Positions 24,565-32,217 of a stretch of DNA of 64,000 nucleotides are shown here, one piece after another. The DNA comes from Streptomyces flavofungini (GTDB taxonomy: Bacteria; Actinomycetota; Actinomycetes; Streptomycetales; Streptomycetaceae), in contig NZ_CP128846.1 of assembly GCF_030388665.1 (NCBI RefSeq), positions 496,001-560,000 on the forward strand. Direction: 5' to 3'. The notes under the pieces were generated by a model that made no database searches, was not told where the DNA came from, and saw only the letters and a list, made by a program, of their open reading frames with translations. The stretch's first letter is position 1, and each line of letters opens with the position of its first letter. The translations under genes were made by a program, and so were the position numbers.

Positions 24565-26379
24565 ATGAAGCAGGATCGCGGTGATCCGTCAGCGTCCGTG
24601 TGCGTCGTCGGCGCGGGGCCGCGCGGAACGTCGATCGTGGAACGCATCGCGGCCAACGCGCCGGAGCTCCTTGGCGACCGGGAATTCGCGATCCATCTGG
24701 TCGACCCCTTTCCGCCGGGTTCCGGCCGCACCTGGCGGACGTCGCAGAGCGAACTGCTGTGGATGAACTCGGCGGCCGAGCAGGTGACGATGTTCCCGGA
24801 CAGCTCGGTGCGGTGCGCGGGGCCCGCCCGTCCCGGGCCGACGACGGGCCGGTGGCTGGCGGAGACCGGCCGCGGCCCGCTCCACGACGGCCACTACGCG
24901 TCCCGCCCGGCACAGGGGCGCTATTTGCAGGAGTTCTTCCACGGCGTACGCGCCCGGATGCCGGCGAACCTGCGTCTGCACCTCCACCGCGCGACCGCCG
25001 TGGACGTCCGCGACGCCGGTACGGACCGCCAGCGCGTGGTCCTCGACGACGGCCGCGGAACGGTGCCCGCGGCCCAACTCGTCCTCGCCCAGGGACACAC
25101 GGACGTCGTCACCGACTGCCCTCGTGGCCTCACCCGCATCGGCCCCGGGCGCGCCGACGAGGACAGGCTCGACCGGATACCCACGGGCGCCCCGGTGGTC
25201 GTGCGCGGCCTCGGGCTCGTCTTCATCGACTGCCTGCTGCTGCTCACCGAGGGCCGCGGCGGCCGCTTCACGCGCTCGCGCCCCGACGGCCGCCTCCGCT
25301 ACCGCCCCTGTGGCCGCGAGCCCCTGCTGTACGCGGGCTCCCGGCGCGGAGTCCCCCCGTACCCCAAACCCGCGTACACCCTGAACTCGCCCGCACCGCC
25401 GCCGCGTCACCTCACCCCGGAGCTGTGCCGCGCCCGGCTGCGCCGCCCGGACTTCGACTTCGACCGTGACCTGTGGGCGCCGGCGCTCCTGGAGCTGTGC
25501 TGGGCGTACTACCACGAGCTGTTCACGGCCCACCCGGACCGCACCCGCATGGACTGGGCGTCGTTCGCCGCGCAGTTCGAGCGCTTCGCGGGCAACGACG
25601 ACCGTGCCGCCAAGCTCGTCGGGGCCGCCGTCCCTGACCCCGACGACCGCTTCGACCCCGCTCGGCTCACGGCCCCGCTGGCCGGGCACCTCTCCCCCGA
25701 TCCGCGTGCGCTCCAGCGCCGCGTCCGCGCGCACCTGCGGGACAGTGTGCGCCGTCGGAGGGAGCCGCGGCACAGCGCGCACGTGGCGGTGATCCGCGCG
25801 CTCGGCGCGGTCGGCGGCGTCCTCGGGGACCTGTACAACGCGGGGGAACTCCCTCCCGCGGCCGCCGCGGTGGCGCTGCGTCGCTTCTCCGTCGGCGCCT
25901 TCCTCAGCAGCGGGCCGCCGCCGCTGCGCATGGAGCAGTTGATCGCGCTGAGCGAGGCGGGCGTCGTCACCTTCACGGGCCCCGACACGACGGTGACCAC
26001 CGACGAGGAGGCCCCCGCCTTCCGCGCCGCGAGCCCGCACGTCCGGGCGACGTACACCGCCCGGATCCTCCTGGACGCCCATCTGCCCGAGCCCGACCTC
26101 GCCCGTACCGCCGACCCGCTCCTGCAGCGTCTCCTCGCGGCGGGCCACATCAGCGAGGAGACCGCGCCGGACGCCTCCGGCGACCCCCGCCCCACCGGCG
26201 CCCTGCGGGTCCGCGACGGCCACCCGCTCGACTCGACGGGCCGCGCGCACGCCACCTGGTTCGTCGCAGGACCCGAGCAGTTCCCGCACGCGGGCACCGA
26301 CGCTGGGTTCTTCCGCCGCAACGACGAGATGGCCCGCGCGGTCCTGCTGGCGGCCCGCAGGGCCAGACCCCTGTGGTAG
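24565..26379 (+). CDS. FAD/NAD(P)-binding protein of unknown substrate
   Basis: A 604-residue protein with the Rossmann motif CVVGAGPRGTSIVERIAANA at the N-terminus and features of the FAD-NAD(P)-binding family: SELLWMNSAAEQVTMFPD, QLVLAQGHTDVV and a second nucleotide-binding segment VVVRGLGLVFIDCLLLL. Proteins of this type occur in many actinobacterial secondary-metabolite loci but their reactions are poorly known. It starts 201 bp from the second LmbU-like gene in the opposite direction, so it could belong to the cluster or mark its edge. It does not resemble the HFCD-type Cys decarboxylases. The start follows GAAAGAGG. Confidence 0.75.
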   Translation: MKQDRGDPSASVCVVGAGPRGTSIVERIAANAPELLGDREFAIHLVDPFPPGSGRTWRTSQSELLWMNSAAEQVTMFPDSSVRCAGPARPGPTTGRWLAETGRGPLHDGHYASRPAQGRYLQEFFHGVRARMPANLRLHLHRATAVDVRDAGTDRQRVVLDDGRGTVPAAQLVLAQGHTDVVTDCPRGLTRIGPGRADEDRLDRIPTGAPVVVRGLGLVFIDCLLLLTEGRGGRFTRSRPDGRLRYRPCGREPLLYAGSRRGVPPYPKPAYTLNSPAPPPRHLTPELCRARLRRPDFDFDRDLWAPALLELCWAYYHELFTAHPDRTRMDWASFAAQFERFAGNDDRAAKLVGAAVPDPDDRFDPARLTAPLAGHLSPDPRALQRRVRAHLRDSVRRRREPRHSAHVAVIRALGAVGGVLGDLYNAGELPPAAAAVALRRFSVGAFLSSGPPPLRMEQLIALSEAGVVTFTGPDTTVTTDEEAPAFRAASPHVRATYTARILLDAHLPEPDLARTADPLLQRLLAAGHISEETAPDASGDPRPTGALRVRDGHPLDSTGRAHATWFVAGPEQFPHAGTDAGFFRRNDEMARAVLLAARRARPLW

Positions 26380-26389
26380 CACTGCTGCC

Positions 26390-26998
26390 ATGAAGGACAA
26401 CCCCGCCGTACGCACCGGCTACCACCACGGCTCCCTGCCCGCGGCGCTCACCGCGGCGGCGCTCGAACTCCTCGACGAGCAGGGGCTAGAGAAGGTGACG
26501 GTGCGTGAGGTGGCGCGGCGCGCCGGGGTGTCGGCGGGCGCGCCGTTCCGGCACTTCGCGGACCGGCAGGCGCTGCTCACAACGGTGGCGGACCTGATCC
26601 TCGCGGACCTGGAGCAGTGGCAGCGCGACCAGGTGGCCGCCGCCGACGGCTCCGCGATGCGCGCGATCGGCCTGGGCTTCGTGCGCTACGCGATCCGTCA
26701 TCCGCACCGGTTCGAGCTGGTCAAGTCCAGTGTGTTCCGGCCCGGGCAGCCCGCGGGGCTGCAAGCCCGTGTCTCCGGCATCGAACGGGCCTTCACCGAC
26801 CTCATCGTCGCCGACCAGAACTCCGGCACGCTGCGCCCGGGCGACCCCGCCCTGGTGGCGCTCGCCGGGCAGGCCCTGGTCTACGGCCTCTCCCAGATGA
26901 TCGTCGACGGCTTTCTGCCCCAGGCCGAGGCGGAGCACCTGGCCGGTCAGGTGCTCGACCTCTTCGGCATCGGCATCGCCAACATCCCGACCACTTAA
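26390..26998 (+). CDS. TetR-family regulator
   Basis: A 202-residue regulator with the HTH at about residues 28-50 (VTVREVARRAGVSAGAPFRHFADRQ) and a WHG-type C-terminal ligand domain. It is 10 bp after the flavoprotein stop and upstream of the DUF4188 gene, whose promoter carries paired repeats (27102-27139) that are a candidate binding site. Confidence 0.88.
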   Translation: MKDNPAVRTGYHHGSLPAALTAAALELLDEQGLEKVTVREVARRAGVSAGAPFRHFADRQALLTTVADLILADLEQWQRDQVAAADGSAMRAIGLGFVRYAIRHPHRFELVKSSVFRPGQPAGLQARVSGIERAFTDLIVADQNSGTLRPGDPALVALAGQALVYGLSQMIVDGFLPQAEAEHLAGQVLDLFGIGIANIPTT

Positions 26999-27078
26999 CC
27001 CCAACTCCGCCGCACACAGGCCCTGTTGCTCCTCGCACCCACACCCTCTCGCTCCTCGCACCCACACCCCCTCACCCC

Positions 27079-27139
27079 TTGACCGCCCCCTCACCCCCTG
27101 GTGTAATCACCGCTCACACCGCATGTAATCAGCGCTCAC
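27079..27139 (+). promoter_or_regulatory. promoter and paired 16-bp repeats upstream of the DUF4188 gene
   Basis: TTGACC (27079-27084) and TGTAAT (27102-27107) are separated by 17 bases, a good sigma-70-type promoter. The -10 box is part of TGTAATCACCGCTCAC, repeated as TGTAATCAGCGCTCAC at 27124, an offset of 22 bp. A repressor on these repeats would block the promoter; the neighbouring TetR protein is the obvious candidate. Confidence 0.6.
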
Positions 27140-27192
27140 GCGGCTCGCTCCTCCGACCCGCGCAGCCAGCCCCCCGCCCCCTTGGAGGCCGC

Positions 27193-27714
27193 ATGTCCAC
27201 CAAGACAGCCACCGGCTACACCACCGCGGCCGCGAAGGGCGACACGGTGGTCCTGCTGATCGGCATGCGCGTCAACCACTTCTGGGCGGTGCACCAGTGG
27301 GTACCGGTCTTCTACGCGATGCTGCGCATGCTCCGCGAACTCGCCGCCGATCCGAGCCGCGGCCTCCTCGGCCGCGTCCTGCTCACCGCGTCGCCGCGCA
27401 CGTACTACGTGGTGCAGTACTGGGAGTCCAAGGACAAGCTGTACGCGTACGCCACCGCGCCCGACGCCTTCCACCACAAGGCCTGGGCCATCGCGAACCG
27501 CAAACAGCGCGCGGGCAGCCTGCGCGGGCACGTCGGCCTGTGGCACGAGACGTACATCGCCCCCGAGGGCTCGTACGAGTCCATCTACTTCGACATGCCA
27601 CCCTTCGGCCTCGCTGCGGCCACCGGGAGTCTGCCCGTGGAGCGCCGGGGGCGCCGGGCGGCCCAGCGGTTCGCACACCGGGCGGAGAACGGGAGCGGCG
27701 CGGCGCGCCCCTGA
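27193..27714 (+). CDS. DUF4188 family protein
   Basis: A 173-residue protein with the DUF4188 pattern: VVLLIGMRVNHFWAVHQWVPVF, PRTYYVVQYWESKDKLYAYA and HVGLWHETY. The fold resembles small heme or antibiotic-monooxygenase-like proteins; the reaction is unknown. ATG at 27193 follows TTGGAGG. It is commonly found beside a TetR regulator, as here. Confidence 0.82.
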   Translation: MSTKTATGYTTAAAKGDTVVLLIGMRVNHFWAVHQWVPVFYAMLRMLRELAADPSRGLLGRVLLTASPRTYYVVQYWESKDKLYAYATAPDAFHHKAWAIANRKQRAGSLRGHVGLWHETYIAPEGSYESIYFDMPPFGLAAATGSLPVERRGRRAAQRFAHRAENGSGAARP

Positions 27715-27789
27715 GAGCTTGCCCGAAAAGGCGGATGCGACCAGGTGAGCGGTCGGCCAGCGGGAGCACGACGGCCGCGGTAAGGACTG

Positions 27790-28623
27790 ATGAAAGCCTC
27801 TGTAGCGATCGCACAGTTTCCCCTCACCTGGGACATCGAGGCCAACCTCGCGGCCATCACCTCGCTCCTGGCCGACGTCAAGCCAGACGAGATCGTCGTG
27901 TTGCCCGAAGGCGCCTTGTCCGGCTACGGCGCCGACCTCTCCGCCCTCGATCACCTTCAGCCCTCGGATCTCGCGCACGCCATGGACCGCCTCGCAGAAC
28001 GGGCACAACGCAAGGCCATCCACCTGTTCTGCGGCACACTGCTCTTCGAGCACGGCACTTGGAGCAATGCCGCCCTGTACTTCGCCCCGGACGGCACCCG
28101 CTGGACCTACCGGAAGGTCAACCTGGCAATGAGCGAGCGTGGCCGACTCGCTCCCGGGGCAGAGCTGTCGACGCTCCCGTTGCGCCTGGCGGGCGGGCCC
28201 GTCAGCCTCGGCGTTCAGATCTGCCGGGAGATCCGCTTCCCCGAGCAATGGCAGCATCTGGCCGACCGCGGAGCCCGGGCGTTCGTCTACCTCACCCATG
28301 CGGCCAATCCCTCGGAGCCTGCCGGTGTCTGGCGAAGCCACCTCATCAGCCGCGCCGCCGAGAACCAACGCTTCGTCCTGGCCGCCAACGTGGCGGACCC
28401 GCGCCAGCACTGCCCCAGCATGGTCATCTCGCCGAGAGGGGAGGTCCTCGTAGAGGCGGAATCCGACGAGACCACCGTGATCAGAACCACGATCGACTTC
28501 GATGAGCCCGCCAACTGGTATCTCGGTCAGCGCCGACAGGACCTCGTGAAGTTGAGCTACCGAGAAGGGCGTACCGGGAGAAGCCGCCCGCCAGGGCAAG
28601 ACGGGCCGCCGAAGCCGAAGTAG
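27790..28623 (+). CDS. carbon-nitrogen hydrolase (nitrilase superfamily)
   Basis: A 277-residue amidase/nitrilase-fold enzyme with the full Glu-Lys-Cys triad: Glu 40 (VVLPEGALSGYG), Lys 109 (TYRKVNLA) and Cys 145 (GVQICREIRFPEQW). The dimer-core segment SRAAENQRFVLAANVA is also typical. It hydrolyses a C-N bond of an unidentified small amide. It stands alone, ending at a hairpin before a convergent dehydrogenase. Codon use is slightly less GC-biased than its neighbours. Confidence 0.88.
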   Translation: MKASVAIAQFPLTWDIEANLAAITSLLADVKPDEIVVLPEGALSGYGADLSALDHLQPSDLAHAMDRLAERAQRKAIHLFCGTLLFEHGTWSNAALYFAPDGTRWTYRKVNLAMSERGRLAPGAELSTLPLRLAGGPVSLGVQICREIRFPEQWQHLADRGARAFVYLTHAANPSEPAGVWRSHLISRAAENQRFVLAANVADPRQHCPSMVISPRGEVLVEAESDETTVIRTTIDFDEPANWYLGQRRQDLVKLSYREGRTGRSRPPGQDGPPKPK

Positions 28624-28679
28624 ACGGCAGCGTGGACCTCGCCGCGCGAACGCCGGACGGGCCTTTTGGGGGACGGTCC

Positions 28680-28700
28680 GGCCCGGGCTTTTGCCGGGCC
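28680..28700. terminator. hairpin terminator between convergent genes
   Basis: GGCCCGG and CCGGGCC pair around a loop containing TTTT, between the nitrilase-family gene (plus) and the SDR gene (minus). Confidence 0.55.
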
Positions 28701-28733
28701 CCGGGGGGCCTGGCCCGGCACCTGCGGGGGCCC

Positions 28734-29468
28734 TTACGCCTGCGCGTATCCACCGTCGGCGAAGAACTCGGCACCGTTGACGTAACTCGACGCGTCCGAG
28801 GCGAGGAACGTCGTCACCGCGGCGATCTCCTTGGGCTCGGCGAGGCGGCCCAGCGGGACGTCCTCCTCGGCCTGCTCGAGCACCTCGGCCGGGATCAGCT
28901 CCAGCAGCCCCGGGGTGCGCGTACCGCCCGGCGACACGACGTTGACCCGAAAGCCGTGTGCGCGCGAGCTGAGGGCCCAACCGCGGGCAAGACTGCGCAC
29001 AGCGGCCTTCGACGCCGCATAGACCTCGAGCCCGGCGTCGGGCCGCGTGGCGGCGGTCGAGCCCGTCAGGATCACCGAAGCGCCGGCATTGAGATGCGGC
29101 AGCGCCTGCTGGAAAGTGAAGATCGTCCCCTTGACGTTGGTGGCGAACACGGAGTCGACCATCTCCTCCGTCACCTCGCCGAGCGGAGCTGCGATGCCGA
29201 TGCCGGCGTTCGCGACCAACACGTCGATACCACCGGCCTGTTCGCGCACCGCCTGGTAGAACGCGTCGAGCTCCGCAGGCACCGAGACATCGCACACCAC
29301 TCCGATCACGCCGCTGCCGAGTTCGGCGGCCGCGGCGTCCAGCGTGTCCTTGCGACGACCGGTGATGAACACCTGGGCCCCTTCATCACGAAACGCGCGC
29401 GCCGTGGCGAAACCGATGCCGGTACTGCCTCCGGTGATCACAGCGACTTTGCCTGCCAAGACGGCCAT
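28734..29468 (-). CDS. SDR-family oxidoreductase
   Basis: A 244-residue classical short-chain dehydrogenase: cofactor loop VITGGSTGIGFATA, NAG motif VLVANAGIG, and the active site with Ser (ILTGSTAATR) and Tyr-x-x-x-Lys (VYAASKAAV). The residues after the loop (TGRRKD) favour NADP(H). The ATG at 29468 follows GAGGAGGTCGAC, so the longer reading from 29504 is rejected. It follows a TetR gene on the same strand and has its own promoter with repeated operator-like elements. Confidence 0.92.
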   Translation of the reverse strand: MAVLAGKVAVITGGSTGIGFATARAFRDEGAQVFITGRRKDTLDAAAAELGSGVIGVVCDVSVPAELDAFYQAVREQAGGIDVLVANAGIGIAAPLGEVTEEMVDSVFATNVKGTIFTFQQALPHLNAGASVILTGSTAATRPDAGLEVYAASKAAVRSLARGWALSSRAHGFRVNVVSPGGTRTPGLLELIPAEVLEQAEEDVPLGRLAEPKEIAAVTTFLASDASSYVNGAEFFADGGYAQA

Positions 29469-29486
29469 GTCGACCTCCTCAAGAAT

Positions 29487-29535
29487 TATGGACCGCTGAG
29501 TCAATAACTATCCGCGATATGGACCGAGCGGTCAA
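29487..29535 (-). promoter_or_regulatory. promoter and duplicated operator of the SDR gene
   Basis: On the minus strand TTGACC (29535-29530) and GATAGT (29512-29507) form a promoter with a 17-base spacer. Two 18-bp elements, TTGAC-n4-CGGTCCATA in reverse orientation, occupy 29487-29504 and 29518-29535 with a 31-bp offset; the upstream one covers the -35 box. This looks like a repressor target for the adjacent TetR protein. Confidence 0.6.
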
Positions 29536-29725
29536 GAACGAGGTTTCGGGGCGGCGCCTCCGCGGCCTGAGCCGTCCGCGCTGCAGCGCGGACGGGAGCA
29601 CTGTCGGCAGGCTCGTTGCGCGAGAAGCGCGGTGTGTGGTGTGTAGCGCGCAGCATGAAGGCGCACCCGACAGAGCTTGGGCCCGCAGGGCTTCTGGCGG
29701 TTCCAGGTCGGCAGGCCGGTGGCTG

Positions 29726-30325
29726 CTACTGCGGCGTGAGAGCGGGCAGGAGTCGCGTCAGCGCGGACTGCGCTGCCGCGGTGAGGGTGTCGATGTCCAT
29801 ACCGGTGCGCCCGAGGGCGATCAGGCCGAGCTGGGCGACGAGAACGCTGCGAGCGGTCTCGGCGGGGTCCGCATCGGGGGCGAGGTCGCCTTCACGTCGG
29901 GCCCGCTCGAGCGCCTCGGTGAGGATGGCGGTGATCGCGTCGTAGGTGCGGCGGGCCTCGGCGGCCACTTCCGGAGCACTGGAGGCGAGTTCGGCGTTGC
30001 TGTTGGCCAGCAGGCACCCTCGACGCGCGACTTCCCCGGTGGGGTCGGCAGCCGGGCCGAGCACGAATTCGCGCACCAAGTCGACCCCTCGCGCCGCGGA
30101 CCCCAAGCGCTCGCGCAGCATCAGCAGGTTCGCGTTGTCGTAGTCACGCAGCACCCGCAGGAACAGGTTGCGCTTGTCCCCGAACGCGCCGTACAAGCTG
30201 CCCTTGCCGAGCCCGCTGACACGCAGCAAGTCCTCCAGGGACGTCCCCGCGTAGCCCTTGTCCCAGAACTCATCGCGGACAGCGAGAATCACACGATCTT
30301 CGTCGAACTTGCGAGGCCGGGCCAT
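29726..30325 (-). CDS. TetR-family regulator
   Basis: A 199-residue regulator with N-terminal HTH (YAGTSLEDLLRVSGLGKGSLYGAFGDK, about residues 25-52) and a C-terminal domain typical of the group that controls adjacent oxidoreductases. It lies 257 bp upstream of the SDR gene on the same strand; that gap contains the SDR promoter and operator but no gene. Confidence 0.9.
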   Translation of the reverse strand: MARPRKFDEDRVILAVRDEFWDKGYAGTSLEDLLRVSGLGKGSLYGAFGDKRNLFLRVLRDYDNANLLMLRERLGSAARGVDLVREFVLGPAADPTGEVARRGCLLANSNAELASSAPEVAAEARRTYDAITAILTEALERARREGDLAPDADPAETARSVLVAQLGLIALGRTGMDIDTLTAAAQSALTRLLPALTPQ

Positions 30326-30378
30326 GCCCTCATCGTAGTAGTGAGCAGTTCTGGGCCGTACGGGCCAGAACCAGGTTC

Positions 30379-30405
30379 GCCACCCCCCGGGCCCCGGGGG
30401 GTGGC
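30379..30405. terminator. GC-only hairpin
   Basis: GCCACCCCCC and GGGGGGTGGC form a near-perfect palindrome over 27 bp, between the TetR start and the ArsR remnant. It could end transcription of the remnant. Confidence 0.45.
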
Positions 30406-30454
30406 TTCATCGCGGGTCGGGGACCACGCCTGGCTGAGCCATGCCCCGCATCCC

Positions 30455-30620
30455 TCACGGAGAGTTCAGCAGAACGGTGCCGAGCGCGGTGAGCGTGTGG
30501 AGAGCCGTATTGCGGTGCCGGGCCGTGTGCACCAGGCCTGCTTGCCGCAGGGTCGTGGCGTGTTCGCTCGCCGTGGAAGGCGTGACAACGGCCAAGAGGG
30601 CAAGCTCTTCCTTTGAGCAG
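30455..30620 (-). pseudogene. remnant of an ArsR-family regulator
   Basis: The frame encodes only the C-terminal half of a winged-helix ArsR protein (TPSTASEHATTLRQAGLVHT followed by ARHRNTALHTLTALGTVLL). The N-terminal part and first HTH helices are missing; upstream codons give unrelated Arg/Pro-rich sequence. No plausible start fits a complete protein, so it is read as a decayed gene. Confidence 0.7.
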
Positions 30621-30636
30621 GGTTCAAGTACAGGTC

Positions 30637-30695
30637 CTGAGAGCCGGAGCCGGGCGGCCCGGAGCCGGACGTGGGGCTGAGAGCCGGAGCCGGGC
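30637..30695. repeat. two copies of a 19-bp direct repeat
   Basis: CTGAGAGCCGGAGCCGGGC occurs at 30637 and 30677, an offset of 40 bp, at the broken end of the ArsR remnant. This may be the scar of the rearrangement that truncated it. Confidence 0.6.
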
Positions 30696-30712
30696 ACCGG
30701 GCTCGACCCGGC

Positions 30713-31135
30713 TCAGCCGAGGAAGCTCAGCCGCACCTGGCGGTTCGGGTTGTCCTTGTTGGTGTCGACCAGGCACACCGACTGCCATGTGCCCAGTTCC
30801 AGGACCCCGCCGATCACGGGCAGCGTCGCGTGCGGGGCGACGAGGGCGGGCAGAACGTGGTCGCGGCCGTGGCCGGGGCTGCCGTGGCGGTGCTGCCAGC
30901 GGTCGTCGGCCGGCAGGAGGGTGTGCAGGGCGGCGATGAGGTCGGTGTCGCTGCCCGCGCCGGTCTCCAGGACCGCGATGCCGGCCGTGGCGTGCGGGAC
31001 GAACACGTTGAGCAGGCCGTCGCGGCCGCGGGCCGCCTCGCGCAGGAAACTCTCGCACTCGTGGGTGAGGTCGACGACCGTCTCCTCCGAGCCGGTCGTG
31101 ACGTTCAGGATGCGGGTGGTGAAGGCGTCGGACAT
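30713..31135 (-). CDS. YjbQ/UPF0047 family protein
   Basis: A 140-residue protein of the YjbQ family (sometimes linked to thiamine phosphate synthase activity). Conserved segments are GLLNVFVPHATAGIAVLE, HGRDHVLPALVAPHATLPV and LGTWQSVCLVDTN, with the His residues that bind metal. The ATG at 31135 has GGAGG nine bases upstream, preferred to the ATG at 31144. Physiological role unresolved. Confidence 0.88.
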   Translation of the reverse strand: MSDAFTTRILNVTTGSEETVVDLTHECESFLREAARGRDGLLNVFVPHATAGIAVLETGAGSDTDLIAALHTLLPADDRWQHRHGSPGHGRDHVLPALVAPHATLPVIGGVLELGTWQSVCLVDTNKDNPNRQVRLSFLG

Positions 31136-31230
31136 GCCTCCCATCCTCCATCAATCCGGCTCTCCGGCGACTCCGCACACCGGGCGTTCTCCCATTCAGT
31201 GATACGACGTGTCCATTCCACGAGACGCCG

Positions 31231-31260
31231 TTGACCGTTCGCGGAGCGGATCGCTACGTT
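31231..31260 (+). promoter_or_regulatory. promoter of the sulfonate operon leader
   Basis: TTGACC (31231-31236) and TACGTT (31255-31260) with an 18-base spacer lie just before the leader ATG at 31268. Transcription would start at or next to that ATG, so the message is probably leaderless. Confidence 0.55.
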
Positions 31261-31267
31261 CTGCCGC

Positions 31268-31351
31268 ATGTTGCGCTCAGCCCCGCTCACTTCGCGCGGT
31301 CACATCGACCTGCTGCGAGTGGCTTCCGCCGCGTGTCACCGCGGCCGCTGA
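31268..31351 (+). CDS. putative leader peptide of the sulfonate operon (27 aa)
   Basis: A 27-codon ORF that begins MLRSAPLTSRGHIDLL and ends RVASAACHRGR. Short peptides of this form, with a conserved H-x-D-L-x-R-V-x-S-A-x-C-H/R pattern, precede many actinobacterial sulfur-assimilation genes and are annotated as putative leader peptides. The single Cys codon near the end suggests that ribosome stalling at low cysteinyl-tRNA controls the genes behind it. The ATG sits directly at the predicted transcription start, with no ribosome-binding site. The regulatory mechanism is inferred. Confidence 0.8.
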   Translation: MLRSAPLTSRGHIDLLRVASAACHRGR

Positions 31352-31491
31352 CGCCTTCTCCTCCGCTCTCTGCGGCCTTCCCGCCGTCCTCCCCGCGGGC
31401 CCGTCCGGCCCCGGCCGTCCCCTCTGAGCCCGCCCGGCCCTGAGGGACGCCCGCCCGCGGCCCGCGCTGGCTCCGCCGCACCACCGGACCC

Positions 31492-32217
31492 GTGCTCCTG
31501 CTCACCCTGTGGCACACCCTCAGCGCCACCGGGGTGCTGAGCGCCGACGTGCTCGCCTCCCCCGCGACGATCGCCCGGGTCGCCGGTGACCTCATCGAGG
31601 ACGGCTCGCTGACCTCCGCCATGGGCGTGTCGCTCCAGCGCGTCGCGATCGGTCTGCTCCTCGGCACGGCCGTGGGCACCGGCCTCGCGCTCGTCTCCGG
31701 GCTCTTCCGCATCGGCGAGGACCTGATCGACGCCGGCGTGCAGATGCTGCGGACCGTGCCGTTCGTCGGGCTCATCCCGCTGTTCATCATCTGGTTCGGC
31801 ATCGGCGAGACACCGAAGGTCGCCATCATCACGCTCGGCGTCTCGTTCCCGCTGTACCTGAACGTGTACGCGGGAATCCGCGGCGTCGACGCCCACCTCA
31901 TCGAGGCCGGTGAGTCGTTGGGGCTCACCCGGTGGGGGCTCGTCCGACATGTGATCCTCCCCGGCGCCCTGCCCGGCGCCATGACGGGCCTGCGCTACTC
32001 CCTCGGGATCGCCCGGCTCGCCCTCGTGTTCGCCGAGCAGATCAACGCCGACTCCGGCATCGGCTTCCTGATGGTCCAGGCCCGGGACTTCCTGCGGACG
32101 GACGTGATCGTCGTCTGCCTGATCGTGTACGCCTTCCTCGGCCTGCTCGCCGACTTCGTGGTCCGCTCTCTCGAAAGGCTGCTGCTGCAATGGCGACCGA
32201 CGTTCACCGGCCGGTGA
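31492..32217 (+). CDS. ssuC: aliphatic sulfonate ABC transporter permease
   Basis: A permease of the SsuC/TauC type with about six membrane segments and the EAA-type loop EAGESLGLTRWGLVRHVILPGALPG. It forms the channel of a sulfonate importer with the next two products. I use the GTG at 31492 (241 codons), but the preceding in-frame codons GPRWLRRTTGP look like the normal permease N-terminus, and further upstream in the same frame a Pro-rich segment like the usual cytoplasmic tail is interrupted by TGA at 31441. The real start may therefore lie upstream, with a nonsense change or sequence error. Confidence 0.85.
   Translation: MLLLTLWHTLSATGVLSADVLASPATIARVAGDLIEDGSLTSAMGVSLQRVAIGLLLGTAVGTGLALVSGLFRIGEDLIDAGVQMLRTVPFVGLIPLFIIWFGIGETPKVAIITLGVSFPLYLNVYAGIRGVDAHLIEAGESLGLTRWGLVRHVILPGALPGAMTGLRYSLGIARLALVFAEQINADSGIGFLMVQARDFLRTDVIVVCLIVYAFLGLLADFVVRSLERLLLQWRPTFTGR

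Noticed and set aside
24565..26379. Flavin Cys decarboxylase for avionin formation
   Set aside because: Far too long and with dual Rossmann loops, unlike the HFCD fold.
28734..29504. Longer SDR start at 29504
   Set aside because: It would place the ribosome-binding site GAGGAGG inside the gene; the ATG at 29468 is correctly spaced.
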